Below the pieces are notes generated by a model. That model saw only the letters and a program-made list of their open reading frames with translations. It was not told the origin of the DNA and searched no databases. From positions 1 through 64,000 of the forward strand of contig NZ_LHZC01000039.1 in the NCBI RefSeq assembly GCF_001580615.1: a DNA stretch of 64,000 nucleotides, written 5' to 3'. The position numbers and the translations under genes were made by a program. Shown here one piece after another: positions 17,420-26,064 of the stretch; positions within the stretch are counted from its first letter, which is position 1; each line of letters opens with the position of its first letter. Source of the DNA: Acetobacter malorum. Its GTDB lineage: Bacteria; Pseudomonadota; Alphaproteobacteria; Acetobacterales; Acetobacteraceae.

Positions 17420-18205
17420 TTAAATCGTCGGACTTAGCCTATTATCGTTATCAAGATCGTCATTTTCGACAGGTTTAGAGAAGTTTTGAAGGCCGGAATT
17501 GATCTTTTCCCTATATCCTTCAAACGACAAATCGACTTCTTTAATCGTATGGGCAAAATCTTGTAGCACAGTGGGACGCTGCATGTGCTCCATCAATGAA
17601 TTGATACTGGTTTTTTCCGCAGGACTGTTTGAAAAATTGGACGCCATACCCAAATGATCGACTATCTTGGGCATGGTATTTTCCTGAAAGCCCTTCCACG
17701 CACCATTAACGGCCTGCACAAAACCCTGAACGCGACCAACAGCGGCATTAACATCGTTCGGGAGCGAATTAGGGTTACGCATAACCTGCTGCGCCTGATG
17801 CGCCGCCATTTCGGCCTGTTTGATCTTCCCTAGAACGGCATCGAACTGCCGATATAGTTGAGCCGCCTGAACACGATGGTAGGTGCTGACTTCATCTCTG
17901 CGTTCAGGCGTGATCTGATTGCTCTCGGCCTGCATTTCAGCGTTGTCGCCCTCGACCGTCTGCGGCGGCATATATGGGCGTGGAGGCAGAACCAGATCGT
18001 CATCTTTCTGGTACAGCGCATCCATAATGATGCGCCGCTGCGCAAGCGGCAAGAAAGACACCGATTTCATTGTTTCGCTGTAAAGTGTTTGATCGTCCAG
18101 TTCGGGCGTGACCCCAAGAGCTTGCGCTATCTCAGGTCTATCAGCCAAAAAATCACGAACCACTCGACCCGATAGCTCGCGCCTATCTTCGGTTGAAGGC
18201 TTCAT
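17420..18205 (-). CDS. hypothetical protein of the transfer operon
   Basis: 261 residues, AGGGGAAG as RBS. No membrane segment or signal peptide. The middle (about 105-190) is strongly helical and Ala/Gln-rich (AAQLYRQFDAVLGKIKQAEMAAHQAQQ), so coiled coil is likely; the C-terminus is acidic. I do not recognise it. It overlaps the gene upstream by 23 bases and leads into the dot gene cluster, so a transfer accessory role is likely by position only. Confidence 0.6.
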   Translation of the reverse strand: MKPSTEDRRELSGRVVRDFLADRPEIAQALGVTPELDDQTLYSETMKSVSFLPLAQRRIIMDALYQKDDDLVLPPRPYMPPQTVEGDNAEMQAESNQITPERRDEVSTYHRVQAAQLYRQFDAVLGKIKQAEMAAHQAQQVMRNPNSLPNDVNAAVGRVQGFVQAVNGAWKGFQENTMPKIVDHLGMASNFSNSPAEKTSINSLMEHMQRPTVLQDFAHTIKEVDLSFEGYREKINSGLQNFSKPVENDDLDNDNRLSPTI

Positions 18206-18473
18206 TTACTTCCCCTTTGTCCACGCCAAGAACGCGCTCTGCTAGTTCTCTGATCCTGTATCGAAGCTGCGCATTGCTTCCGCCTGTACGCACTTCTTCT
18301 GATATTTCAGGAGGCGGGGCGCAAAGGCCATCTATTTCTTCTTGGGTGAGCGTGCCGTCACGCGCTGCTTTAACCGTCCGCCTCATACCGGCGTCGCTAT
18401 AAAGCCTATGAATATTCTGGTGCCCGCCAGAACGACGGAGCACCGCCAATCTCACGGATCGGTAGCTGCTCAT
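18183..18473 (-). CDS. hypothetical small protein at the head of the transfer operon
   Basis: 96 residues with a basic N-terminus and a helical C-terminus (NAQLRYRIRELAERVLGVDKGEVNEAFNRR). No recognisable domain. The RBS is weak (GGTGAG). The gene is first in the long minus-strand operon and is transcribed away from the MucR-like regulator gene. Confidence 0.55.
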   Translation of the reverse strand: MSSYRSVRLAVLRRSGGHQNIHRLYSDAGMRRTVKAARDGTLTQEEIDGLCAPPPEISEEVRTGGSNAQLRYRIRELAERVLGVDKGEVNEAFNRR

Positions 18474-18750
18474 TTTGACTCACCATTGATTGCTCCAAGC
18501 TCTCTATCATACGATTTAGGATGGAGCGTCAAGCATTGTGTGCAGACGCGCAATTCTGCCAAAATCTTTTCTACAAATTTAATTTGTGACAAATCGTCTA
18601 TGTCATGTCTTTTTTGTCAGTTATGTGTCGAATTTATTCGGTATATCAAAAATTGTGTACGCGCTTAATGGTTGCTTATGACCATTTTTTGTCTGCAACT
18701 GATATGCTACAAGCTGATATGAACGTCTTAACGTGCAGGAACATCGTTCA
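18474..18750. promoter_or_regulatory. divergent promoter region of transfer operon and MucR-like regulator
   Basis: 277 bases between divergent genes, AT-rich around 18570-18720. Ros/MucR proteins usually bind AT-rich DNA at promoters, often their own, so this is a natural target. I see no convincing long inverted repeat. Confidence 0.4.
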
Positions 18751-19299
18751 ATGAATGACTCGAAGTCACAGGATAAGCCGCAAGATCGTGGCGCGTTGGT
18801 CGAAGACGGTTTGGGGCGAACCAATAGCCATACGCATAATATGCCAGTTTCACGATCTGACATCCTCAACGCATTTACAGATATTGCATCTGCTTATGTA
18901 TCAAACCCAATCAACCGGGTTGATATTTCGGAGCTACCCAAGGTGCTCAAGATCATTCAGAACGAAGTCCTCGACCTCGTGGGCCTGAAGGATCTCGATG
19001 CCGTTCCTTCCCCTGCGATGGCAGCCAAGCCCACAGAAGGCCCGACAACGCAGGCTCCGGCTGTTGATCCCAACAAATCCGTATTCGATGATTATATCAT
19101 CTGTCTTGAAGATGGCCGGAAATACAAAGTGCTCAAGCGGCATATCCAAAGCCGTTATGGCATGTCTCCCGAAGAATACCGGCGCAAATGGGGATTACCT
19201 GCCGACTACCCTATGGTCGCCCCCAATTACCGGGAGAAACGAGCAAGTCTCGCTCGACGGGCTGGTTTCTCCACGATGCACCAGAAAAAGAAAGACTGA
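18751..19299 (+). CDS. Ros/MucR-family transcription regulator
   Basis: 182 residues from the ATG at 18751 (AGGAA ten bases upstream; a GTG at 18733 is in frame). The C-terminal domain has the family signature: DDYIICLEDGRKYKVLKRH then YGMSPEEYRRKWGLP and ADYPMVAPNYREKRASLA. The zinc-finger Cys-x2-Asp and first His are present, but the second His of the C2H2 set seems replaced (RHIQSRYG), which needs checking. An extra N-terminal region (1-110) resembles the helical MucR N-terminal domain. MucR proteins silence AT-rich promoters in Alphaproteobacteria; control of transfer genes is plausible from the divergent gene placement. Confidence 0.85.
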   Translation: MNDSKSQDKPQDRGALVEDGLGRTNSHTHNMPVSRSDILNAFTDIASAYVSNPINRVDISELPKVLKIIQNEVLDLVGLKDLDAVPSPAMAAKPTEGPTTQAPAVDPNKSVFDDYIICLEDGRKYKVLKRHIQSRYGMSPEEYRRKWGLPADYPMVAPNYREKRASLARRAGFSTMHQKKKD

Positions 19300-19309
19300 C
19301 TCACCACAG

Positions 19310-19333
19310 GGCGGTCATGACGACCGCCTTTTT
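19310..19333 (+). terminator. terminator of the MucR-like gene
   Basis: Arms GGCGGTC (19310-19316) and GACCGCC (19322-19328), loop ATGAC, followed by TTTTT. It overlaps the stop codon of the convergent topoisomerase gene at 19315. Confidence 0.85.
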
Positions 19334-21696
19334 CCTGCCGGTGCCCGCCGCTGCCGAGCACCCTTCCCTCCCTTACCGCCGCTTTTATTATCCGTGCCCT
19401 TGTGAGCGCCGATAATCTCACTTGCTTGCAACTTGGTTATGTTCGGCCACCCTTCCGGCTCTGGAATGTAGCCTGACCCGATAATTTTCTGGATACACTC
19501 GATCTGCTTCGGAGACGCTGGCTCCTGTCCCATGCTCTCCTTGCGCTTCTGCGCCGCAACCTTCATCCCTTTATCAAGCCAGTCCGATAGAGCCTTCCGG
19601 TCTTTCAGCACGTCGCCCGGCAAATCTATCGCCGTATCGGCCTGTATCTTCTTCGCCAGTTCGATCTGGGCAGGCGATGGGCCATCGCCAATATGTTCCT
19701 GCAACCATGCACGACAGGCTGCATAATCAGTTCTGACGGCATCTGGTACAGAAAGATTGCCTGCACGCGCTGCACTCTCAACAGCACTCAGCATCTTTTC
19801 GCTTGGAGGCGACCGGAACAGCACACTGGATTGCGTGGTGACTGACAAAATATCAGAAATCAGTTCGTTAGTTAGTCGTGCGGCCTGCGCAATAACGTCC
19901 TCCATCTTCGCACGTCCATGCTGAACATCGTCAAGCATGATCTCTAACGACGCCGTGGAGGCGGGATCAAACAGGCGCGGACAGACGCCACTCAGGATCT
20001 TGAACAGCTTCAAGCCGTCCTTTGTGGGTACGACCTGCCCATTTCGAGCAGTCTCCACCAGACTATCTTGCTCCAGCTCGTAGATGAATGAATCGCGGGT
20101 AGCGGGTGTCCCTAAACCATTCGTTTCTTTCAGCTTCGCTTGAAGCTCTCGATCCTCGACCCGTTTCCAGACATTCTGCATCGCATCAATGATGCTCCCA
20201 TCTGTATATCTGGATGGCGGGGTAGTTTTTTTCGCCGCTATATTGGTTCCTGCTTCCTGCACTACAGTACCGTCAGGAATAGGAGGCAAATTGCTCTCAG
20301 CGTCCTTGTCATCAGCCTCACCGGGGTTGTCACCTCCCAGAGCAAACGGCTGACGCCACCCGGCATCAATAACCACGTTCCCGCTGGCCTTGAACGTGCG
20401 CCTTTCAACCACAACGCTCATTTGAGTCTTTTTGAAGCGATACGGCTGATCGAGACTAGCGACATAATAGCCGCATATCAGATCGAACATTTTTCGTTCG
20501 TCAGCGGACAACTGCGGATAGATTGTTTCAAGCTCTCCCATCTTCGATACGTTCGGAATCACGGCATGATGGGATATATTTTCGAGTGCTTTATCAGAAA
20601 AAACGCCACTTTTCCCGGTTCTGACATTCGGCTTTTCCAAACCGTAATTGGAAAACGCGGGTATTTTCTTAATTCCTGCAAGAATATCAGGAACGTCTTT
20701 AATCATAACCTCTGGAAGATACCGTGTTTCTGCCCGTGGATAGGTCGCAATCTTGTGCGTGTTATAAAGAGACTGGATCACTGACAGGGTGTACTTGGCC
20801 TTCCAGCGCCACAGGGAGCTTGCACGCTTCTGTAGGGTCGGCAGATCGGGCGGTCGAGGTGCCTGCTGCTGTTTGTTCTCTTGCACAACGGCCAGAGGGC
20901 CAGAGAACCCCGTAATGCTCCGGAGAACAGCGTCTGCCACTCCCTTATCGAAAATACGATCTTCACCAGCCGGACGATACCAGAGCTTCACCTTCCCTTG
21001 CTGACAGGCAACATCAAGGGACAGGTCGAAATAGTCTTTCGGCTGAAATTCAAGAATTTCCAACTCACGCTGACACAACATTCCCCAGATAGGGGAGCGG
21101 ACACGACCAACGCCAATTTTCTGGGTAGCCTTGCCCTTCACCACGCGCCCGCGCCAGCCAAGCCGCACAAACTCACGGGTCACAGTTCGCGTCAGAGACA
21201 TACCGAAAAGCTGATCGACGTTTTGCCGGGCGCGGGCCGCGTAATACTGCGTCCGGAACAGAGCATTATCTTTGAGTTCGGAAAAAACCTTGTTTAGCGT
21301 GATCTCATCAGTGTTGTTGTAAATCGCGCGTTTAACGCGCCCTCTGAAGCCTGCAAAATCCAGAATTTCATCGCCAATAGACTGCCCTTCCCGATCCGGG
21401 TCGGTAGCAATCACGACCGCATCAGCGCCCTTGAGGGCGGCTGCAATCTCACCGAATAGTTTGGCTCTCCGTGGATTATCTGCCACAGCGAAGCCATATA
21501 CTCCCTGCTCTGGAAGCATCGCCTCTGGCTTCCAGACTGACCACTTCACCCCCCATTCAGAAGGCTTCACCTCATTGGGCGTCTGCAAACGAAGAAGGTG
21601 CCCTTCTGCATTCATGACGCGCCCATACCTTGAGCCAATGGCCGCTCTCACGTCCCTTGCTTGATCTGGTTTTTCACAGATAACAATGGTGCCCAT
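19315..21696 (-). CDS. topB: type IA DNA topoisomerase (topoisomerase III / TraE-like)
   Basis: 793 residues. Toprim domain with VICEKPDQAR (5-14) and DPDREG (99-104); DQLFGMSLTR, GRVRSP and the active-site block TYPRAETRYLP with Tyr319 as catalytic residue. Bacterial topoisomerase III usually reads TYPRTDSRYL, so the Asp-to-Glu change is a small oddity. The C-terminus has extra repeats (LSDWLDKGMKVAAQKR, ECIQKIIGSGYIPEP) and a basic tail (GGKGARQRR). Type IA enzymes unlink single-stranded DNA; plasmid versions such as TraE of RP4 support transfer or replication. Confidence 0.9.
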   Translation of the reverse strand: MGTIVICEKPDQARDVRAAIGSRYGRVMNAEGHLLRLQTPNEVKPSEWGVKWSVWKPEAMLPEQGVYGFAVADNPRRAKLFGEIAAALKGADAVVIATDPDREGQSIGDEILDFAGFRGRVKRAIYNNTDEITLNKVFSELKDNALFRTQYYAARARQNVDQLFGMSLTRTVTREFVRLGWRGRVVKGKATQKIGVGRVRSPIWGMLCQRELEILEFQPKDYFDLSLDVACQQGKVKLWYRPAGEDRIFDKGVADAVLRSITGFSGPLAVVQENKQQQAPRPPDLPTLQKRASSLWRWKAKYTLSVIQSLYNTHKIATYPRAETRYLPEVMIKDVPDILAGIKKIPAFSNYGLEKPNVRTGKSGVFSDKALENISHHAVIPNVSKMGELETIYPQLSADERKMFDLICGYYVASLDQPYRFKKTQMSVVVERRTFKASGNVVIDAGWRQPFALGGDNPGEADDKDAESNLPPIPDGTVVQEAGTNIAAKKTTPPSRYTDGSIIDAMQNVWKRVEDRELQAKLKETNGLGTPATRDSFIYELEQDSLVETARNGQVVPTKDGLKLFKILSGVCPRLFDPASTASLEIMLDDVQHGRAKMEDVIAQAARLTNELISDILSVTTQSSVLFRSPPSEKMLSAVESAARAGNLSVPDAVRTDYAACRAWLQEHIGDGPSPAQIELAKKIQADTAIDLPGDVLKDRKALSDWLDKGMKVAAQKRKESMGQEPASPKQIECIQKIIGSGYIPEPEGWPNITKLQASEIIGAHKGTDNKSGGKGGKGARQRRAPAGKRRSS

Positions 21697-21863
21697 CTAG
21701 CGATTTTCCTCCACGACCATACGAATAAGAAAGACTTTACGACGACAAAAATGTGTTTCCGTTGTTTGTCCACCAATATGTGTGTTAGATGAACCAATAC
21801 CATCTAAGAAAACACGAGATAGCAGGACATGACAACGTACAAAGAACCAAAGGATGAACCATT
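21697..21863. promoter_or_regulatory. divergent promoter region with inverted repeat
   Basis: 167 bases between divergent genes. It contains ATACGAATAA (21719-21728), a word repeated in other promoter gaps, and an inverted repeat TTAGATG / CATCTAA at about 21785-21810. Likely an operator-promoter region, but promoter boxes are not clear. Confidence 0.4.
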
Positions 21864-22268
21864 ATGACCGAACACAAGAAATCTGTCAGAGATAAATTTC
21901 GTGAGATAGTCGATAATCTCTCTCCAAGATCGAACGCGGTCGAGCAGACCCTTTCATGTTCTCTATTAAAACCGGGAAACCATGAAATAGTCACCACATG
22001 GAATGGCGAGAGCAGACCATTAACGTATCTTGTTGGCGACCCAGAACTGGACGAAGAAGTGTCTGTTCTGATTCAAGACGGCTCTAGTTTCGTGTCAGTA
22101 CGCTTTGATACGGAATCTCTGACCATCAATCAGTGGAGCACCATAGACAAGCAGAACGGCCTGCCGCCCTCAGAACCTCACACGATCTCCACGGCAGAAC
22201 TTATCGCCCCGGATGGGCGGGAGCGACTGGACGTTTTTGTAGAAACGGCGCTCGCCTCAATAAATTAA
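21864..22268 (+). CDS. hypothetical small protein
   Basis: 134 residues, AAGGATG upstream of the ATG. Acidic, with no membrane segment. The middle appears beta-rich (HEIVTTWNGESRPLTYLVGDPELDEEVSVLIQDGSSFVSVRFDTESLTI). It precedes a zinc-ribbon membrane protein by 10 bases, so the two form an operon. No family recognised. Confidence 0.6.
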   Translation: MTEHKKSVRDKFREIVDNLSPRSNAVEQTLSCSLLKPGNHEIVTTWNGESRPLTYLVGDPELDEEVSVLIQDGSSFVSVRFDTESLTINQWSTIDKQNGLPPSEPHTISTAELIAPDGRERLDVFVETALASIN

Positions 22269-22278
22269 GGATCTGATA

Positions 22279-22953
22279 ATGGCCTCAGAACGTGATCCCA
22301 ACTCTGCGCCCAATTCAAAGCAGAAAGGGACATTCAGGCGCGTTACCGGCGCTACTTTTAGCTGGCTCAATCCCTTCTCGCTCAAGAACCGCTATAAGCT
22401 GACTGGAACGCAACAAGCGGTAAACGACGGCGCTTATGTGTTGGGGCTGGTGAACCGGCTGCGAGTAGAGGGCGGCGACGAAAGCTCCATCTCAGAACCA
22501 TGCCCTTCATGTGGGGAGCATACGCTTCGCCTGATCCCCAATGGCGGCTCCATCATCCCGCCCAGAGAGCGGATCATTGAGGCCGATGGTGTCACAAGCT
22601 ACAATTCCTCAGATACCCACCCGGTCATAAGGTGCGAGAACTGCGGATATACCTCGCTGGCAACAGACCTGATCTCAACCGAGAAATACACGCTATTCAG
22701 TGCGAATATGTTTCGTGCGGCCGCACAACTTTGGTGGTGCTCTATTGGGGCCGCTGTTCTTGGAAGCCTCTTTGCGCTGTATGAACACTCCGTCCTGACT
22801 CTTGTAAGCATTCTGTTTCTAAGCTCGTTTATGCTCCTGAAAAGTCTGTCCTTTCGCTATCGCGCATGGCAATACGCGCACAAGCGCCTGTATGAAGATA
22901 CCCCACCTCTGGGAGACTGGATCGAGTGGGAAAAAAAGCATCTCACATCGTAA
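22279..22953 (+). CDS. zinc-ribbon membrane protein of unknown function
   Basis: 224 residues. Two CxxC pairs, CPSCGEHTLR and CENCGYTS, about 45 residues apart, form a probable zinc ribbon. Two membrane helices follow at about 150-190 (LWWCSIGAAVLGSLFALY, LTLVSILFLSSFMLLKSLSF). The basic N-terminus and a C-terminal DWIEWEKKHL are cytoplasmic if both helices cross. The RBS AAGGATCTG is good. No named family recognised. Confidence 0.6.
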   Translation: MASERDPNSAPNSKQKGTFRRVTGATFSWLNPFSLKNRYKLTGTQQAVNDGAYVLGLVNRLRVEGGDESSISEPCPSCGEHTLRLIPNGGSIIPPRERIIEADGVTSYNSSDTHPVIRCENCGYTSLATDLISTEKYTLFSANMFRAAAQLWWCSIGAAVLGSLFALYEHSVLTLVSILFLSSFMLLKSLSFRYRAWQYAHKRLYEDTPPLGDWIEWEKKHLTS

Positions 22954-23126
22954 AGCTGCATTCACAACCTATGGATATGTAGATTGCCCTGACGGGCCGC
23001 GCTCCTGCCGTGGATAGGATATGGACAGCCTTACAGCCTGACCACATCACTATCCCCCGCATCCACGCTCAATCTACATACCCACAGGCACAACAAACAT
23101 TTTCCATTTTTACAATTTCATTTTGA
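22954..23126. other. convergent gap with long-range inverted repeats (possible oriT or structured RNA)
   Basis: This gap contains no gene but has an 11-base complementary pair, TATGTAGATTG (22976-22986) and CAATCTACATA (23070-23080), and an inner pair CGTGGAT (23009-23015) / ATCCACG (23061-23067). Together they enclose a GC-rich segment. Such dyads can be a cruciform, an origin of transfer or a structured RNA. I cannot tell which. Confidence 0.35.
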
Positions 23127-23160
23127 TAAAAAAAAGCCAAGGCACCGAAGCACCTTGGCC
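23127..23160 (-). terminator. terminator after the IcmC/DotE-like gene
   Basis: Stem GCCAAGG / CCTTGGC with a loop rich in CACC and CGAAG, followed on the minus strand by T8 (23127-23134). It ends the operon whose last gene stops at 23189. Confidence 0.8.
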
Positions 23161-23188
23161 AATCCTCTGCGAATATCCACGGAAGACA

Positions 23189-23764
23189 CTATGTCCCGTT
23201 GGTATCCAATGCCTGACAAATAGCTGAAAATCCGAGATTGACGTGCGTTGTTTGAGACGCGAGATAGAAAATGTCATTAAGGAAGAACAGGCCCACACCG
23301 CCACAGAAGAATATAATTGGCGTTCCAAAGCTATGCCCTCGGCCCGGTTCTGAAACGCGAGAATATGCCTGCATAGCGGCGGTGAAAATTGAAATCGACC
23401 CCATCAACATGCAGAACATTGTCATTGTACGCGATACATTATCGCAGGTCGTCGATGTATCTGTCTGCTCAAGATACGAGAACATGCTGGCCGTTTGATC
23501 GCCCCCGAGAACGATCACAGATGCCCCCTGCCACATCACGACAGGAATCACGACGCAGGCACCAGCGAGCGTCAGAACAGGAATGACAGCGCCCTTCGGC
23601 ATCATGCCCGGCTCTTGATCGCCCCGCATGTGCTTATACAAGTCGTAGAGAGCTTTGTAGCCGATCCACAGGCCAAACAGACCCGCGATAACGAAAACGA
23701 GGTTTACGCCCGGCAGAAACAGCCGGGATAGGTTCACCAGCAGGGTGATTGGGTTTAAGTCCAT
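23189..23764 (-). CDS. IcmC/DotE-like four-pass membrane protein
   Basis: 191 residues with four hydrophobic segments at about 15-37, 56-82, 110-128 and 148-166. Length and topology match IcmC/DotE (and the related DotV) of type IVB systems; R64 TraR/TraT may correspond. Two cysteines in the loop after helix 2 (CDNVSRTM) are noteworthy. It is the last of three overlapping or near-abutting genes. Similarity is judged on topology and context, not on clear motifs. Confidence 0.5.
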   Translation of the reverse strand: MDLNPITLLVNLSRLFLPGVNLVFVIAGLFGLWIGYKALYDLYKHMRGDQEPGMMPKGAVIPVLTLAGACVVIPVVMWQGASVIVLGGDQTASMFSYLEQTDTSTTCDNVSRTMTMFCMLMGSISIFTAAMQAYSRVSEPGRGHSFGTPIIFFCGGVGLFFLNDIFYLASQTTHVNLGFSAICQALDTNGT

Positions 23765-23766
23765 GC

Positions 23767-24114
23767 CTACCGGCCTAACTGCCTATGAAGCTGATTGACC
23801 GACAGGATAGTGTCTCTCAACCGCTGCTCTGTTTCTATTAGCTCTGCCTCAAGCTCACCGATACGACGCTCCATGTCTTGCATACGCAACTCGGTTGGCC
23901 GCACGTTTGGATCAGGGGCGCTATAATGAACTGTCTGGGAGTCAGGCCGCTCATACCGCACTCGATCCGATGGACTGGGCACGCCGTCGGTCGGCTGCGC
24001 AGGCAGTGTCTGTTGAGGTTGTGTCGCCTGCGCTGCCTGTTGTGCCCACACAGGGCCGACAGAAGCGGCCATAACTACACTGGCCGCTACAAAAGAACGC
24101 CAGAATACTTTCAC
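23767..24114 (-). CDS. small secreted coiled-coil protein
   Basis: 115 residues, GTG start. Signal peptide about 1-24 (VWAQQ), a Gln/Pro-rich linker, then a C-terminal coiled coil (LRMQDMERRIGELEAELIETEQRLRDTILSVNQLHRQ, described by its heptads at about 77-113). It would sit in the periplasm. It lies two bases after its upstream neighbour and two bases before the IcmC-like gene, so all three are one transfer-related operon. The family is not recognised. Confidence 0.6.
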   Translation of the reverse strand: MKVFWRSFVAASVVMAASVGPVWAQQAAQATQPQQTLPAQPTDGVPSPSDRVRYERPDSQTVHYSAPDPNVRPTELRMQDMERRIGELEAELIETEQRLRDTILSVNQLHRQLGR

Positions 24115-24116
24115 GC

Positions 24117-24476
24117 TTAGAAATCCTCGTTGCTGTTGTCTGGTGGAACCTCGTCGGGAGCAGGCTCACCAACACCGTTTTCGTTATTCACATCCCGACG
24201 CAGATATGCGGCAATTTCTGCTTCTGTCATGAAACGCCAATCATTTGCGCTTTCAAGCAGAGCAGTCCGACGCAGATACGTCAGAATCTCGATAGGCGTA
24301 TCTGCAAAATCTTCACTCAACTTACTCGCAAAGTCTTGCGCGTCAGGCTGCTTCAGCCCTTCGGAAATCCTGATCTTCACTTCTCGCCCGGTCGTGGGAC
24401 TGACCAGAAACAGATAAGGAACCAAACGGATTACCTCGTGGGCTTTCACATTCTTTTTGTCGTCATTCACCGCCAT
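24117..24476 (-). CDS. hypothetical small cytoplasmic protein
   Basis: 119 residues from the ATG at 24476, preferred because GGGAGAG lies six bases upstream; longer starts lack an RBS. Segments such as VIRLVPYLFLVSPTTGREVKIRISEG suggest a mixed alpha/beta fold, and the C-terminus is acidic. No family recognised. It is first in the operon with the coiled-coil and IcmC-like genes. Confidence 0.6.
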   Translation of the reverse strand: MAVNDDKKNVKAHEVIRLVPYLFLVSPTTGREVKIRISEGLKQPDAQDFASKLSEDFADTPIEILTYLRRTALLESANDWRFMTEAEIAAYLRRDVNNENGVGEPAPDEVPPDNSNEDF

Positions 24477-24968
24477 CAATCTCTCCCAAACACACATAGT
24501 CTGGACATATATACGATAAGACCGGCCAAAACTCGACTTGTTAGGTATCTTAATAATTGATTGAACGGCGATCTTCGCAATTTGTGCCACTAATTCGATA
24601 AAAGAACAAGCGCGTTATCGTCCGCTCGACACGATAAATCGAATAAGAAGCGCGACGACACACGATGTAATCACGGATAGTCAATTCATCACACGAACAC
24701 AGCAGATAACGGCCCAGATTTCCTTAACATAACGCATATTTGTCATTTCAGTAACACATGATGGCCGAGCGTTTCCAAGCCGCTTTCGTTTCGTATGATT
24801 TATATGCAATCATTGTTTGCATGATTTCATTGCAATCATTGTTTGCATGATTTCATTGCAAGCAATCGTTGCAATCGTTTTCAATGTTTGCTATTGTGAA
24901 AAATATCGCCTGCCCACTTCCACAATCATGGGCATCGACAACAACACGAATCATGTTTGGATGCTGCT
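24477..24968. promoter_or_regulatory. parA promoter region
   Basis: This 492-base gap separates divergent operons. It holds the 13/26-bp iterons (24805-24875) just before parA, and AT-rich words such as ACGATAAATCGAATAAG near 24640. No gene is credible here. Confidence 0.45.
24805..24875. repeat. iteron array upstream of parA (13/26-bp units)
   Basis: Two exact 26-base units begin at 24805 and 24831, each made of two 13-mers: TGCAATCATTGTT and TGCATGATTTCAT. A degenerate third follows (TGCAAGCAATCG, then TTGCAATCG). The same words, in reverse complement (TGCAAACAATGAT and TGCAATGAAATCA), recur at 47443-47497 and 62239-62320 and more loosely at 53226-53260. An operator or centromere bound by the ParA partner is the simplest reading. 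Confidence 0.7.
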
Positions 24969-25661
24969 ATGCCGGTCGTATCTTTTGCGAACCCCAAAGG
25001 GGGCGTTGGGAAGTCAACAACAGCCCTCGTGTTGGGAACCACTCTTGCCAATGCTGGTCATAAAGTGACCATCATCGACGCTGACCCGCGCCAAGTTCTT
25101 CACTACTGGCGCACATCTGGCACGTCGAAAAATCCCGTGAACGTCATTGGAAATGTCACAGAATCAAACGTGATACGCCTGATCCAAGAGCGTGCCGCGA
25201 TTGATGAAGTCGTTCTTGTTGATCTGGAAGGCACTGCATCCCTTGTGCTTTCTCGTGCCATTTCCCGATCTGATTTGATCCTGATCCCGATGCAGGCCGC
25301 TTCCCTCGATGCGCTTGGCGCTGGCGAAGTGCTCGGCCTGATTGAGCAGGAAGAAGAAGCCTACAACCGAAAAATTGATGCGCGGATTATCTTCACCCGG
25401 ACGAACCCGGCCATCACCACCAAGATCGAGCGTCAGATCATCGACAGCCTGAAAAATCAGGGGCGTCCGCATCTCAAGACTCATCTGTTCCAGCGACAGG
25501 CTTACAATGCGATGTTCGCCGCACTGGCTGATCTGGATGAACTTGTAGATTACGACATAGCCAATCTGAACAAAGCTCAGAAAAACGCTTCAGACCTTGC
25601 AGACGAACTTGTCAGCATCTTGGCCGAGCAGCAGGCCCACGAGGAGAACGATCATGTCTGA
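24969..25661 (+). CDS. parA: ParA-type partition ATPase
   Basis: 230 residues from the ATG at 24969. A deviant Walker A KGGVGKST (Lys10 to Thr17) lies at the extreme N-terminus, so there is no N-terminal HTH: a small ParA of type Ib. The motif VVLVDLEGTASL is Walker A'/B. Its partner is encoded immediately downstream with an 8-base overlap. ParA ATPases move plasmid copies over the nucleoid. The iterons just upstream are a probable operator/centromere. Confidence 0.88.
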   Translation: MPVVSFANPKGGVGKSTTALVLGTTLANAGHKVTIIDADPRQVLHYWRTSGTSKNPVNVIGNVTESNVIRLIQERAAIDEVVLVDLEGTASLVLSRAISRSDLILIPMQAASLDALGAGEVLGLIEQEEEAYNRKIDARIIFTRTNPAITTKIERQIIDSLKNQGRPHLKTHLFQRQAYNAMFAALADLDELVDYDIANLNKAQKNASDLADELVSILAEQQAHEENDHV

Positions 25662-26064
25662 CCATAAAGTGCATGATCCCTTTGCCGCTGGCAAAGGACG
25701 ACTTCGCCCCGGTAGCCGGGCCGCTCTGCCGGAAGAATCTGGGCACACGGCACATGATGGAATGGGAATGAGCGAGATAGAACGCCGCAACGCACAGCGG
25801 GCAGATCTCGCCAGCGATGCAGCGGGCTTCGCCTCTCGCCAAGCCCCTCCAATGATTCGTCGTCGCCGCAGACGTATCGTCAGTGACGAGCCACAAACCA
25901 CATTTACCGTCCGCTGCCCTGTCTCCGTTTACAACCGGCTGGTTGGCTACGTTGAAAGCAGTGCTTCGCAAAGCTATTGGGATGCTCTCGAACGCCTCAT
26001 GAACGCTGCCAATCTGGATGAAAATGGCATTCCCAAAAAAGAGGGTCGTGGTCATGGCGGATGA
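25654..26064 (+). CDS. ParA partner, ribbon-helix-helix DNA-binding protein
   Basis: 136 residues from the ATG at 25654 (GAGGAGA upstream). The N-terminal 70 residues are disordered and basic (RRRRRRIVSDE). The C-terminus (about 85-125: TTFTVRCPVSVYNRLVGYVESSASQSYWDALERL) has the beta-strand plus two helices of a ribbon-helix-helix fold. Small ParA proteins usually pair with such centromere-binding proteins (ParG, Omega). It should bind the iterons or the 19-bp palindrome at 26340. Confidence 0.65.
   Translation: MSDHKVHDPFAAGKGRLRPGSRAALPEESGHTAHDGMGMSEIERRNAQRADLASDAAGFASRQAPPMIRRRRRRIVSDEPQTTFTVRCPVSVYNRLVGYVESSASQSYWDALERLMNAANLDENGIPKKEGRGHGG

Noticed and set aside
24805..24875. CRISPR array
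   Set aside because: The repeats are contiguous 13-mers with no unique spacers and no cas genes.
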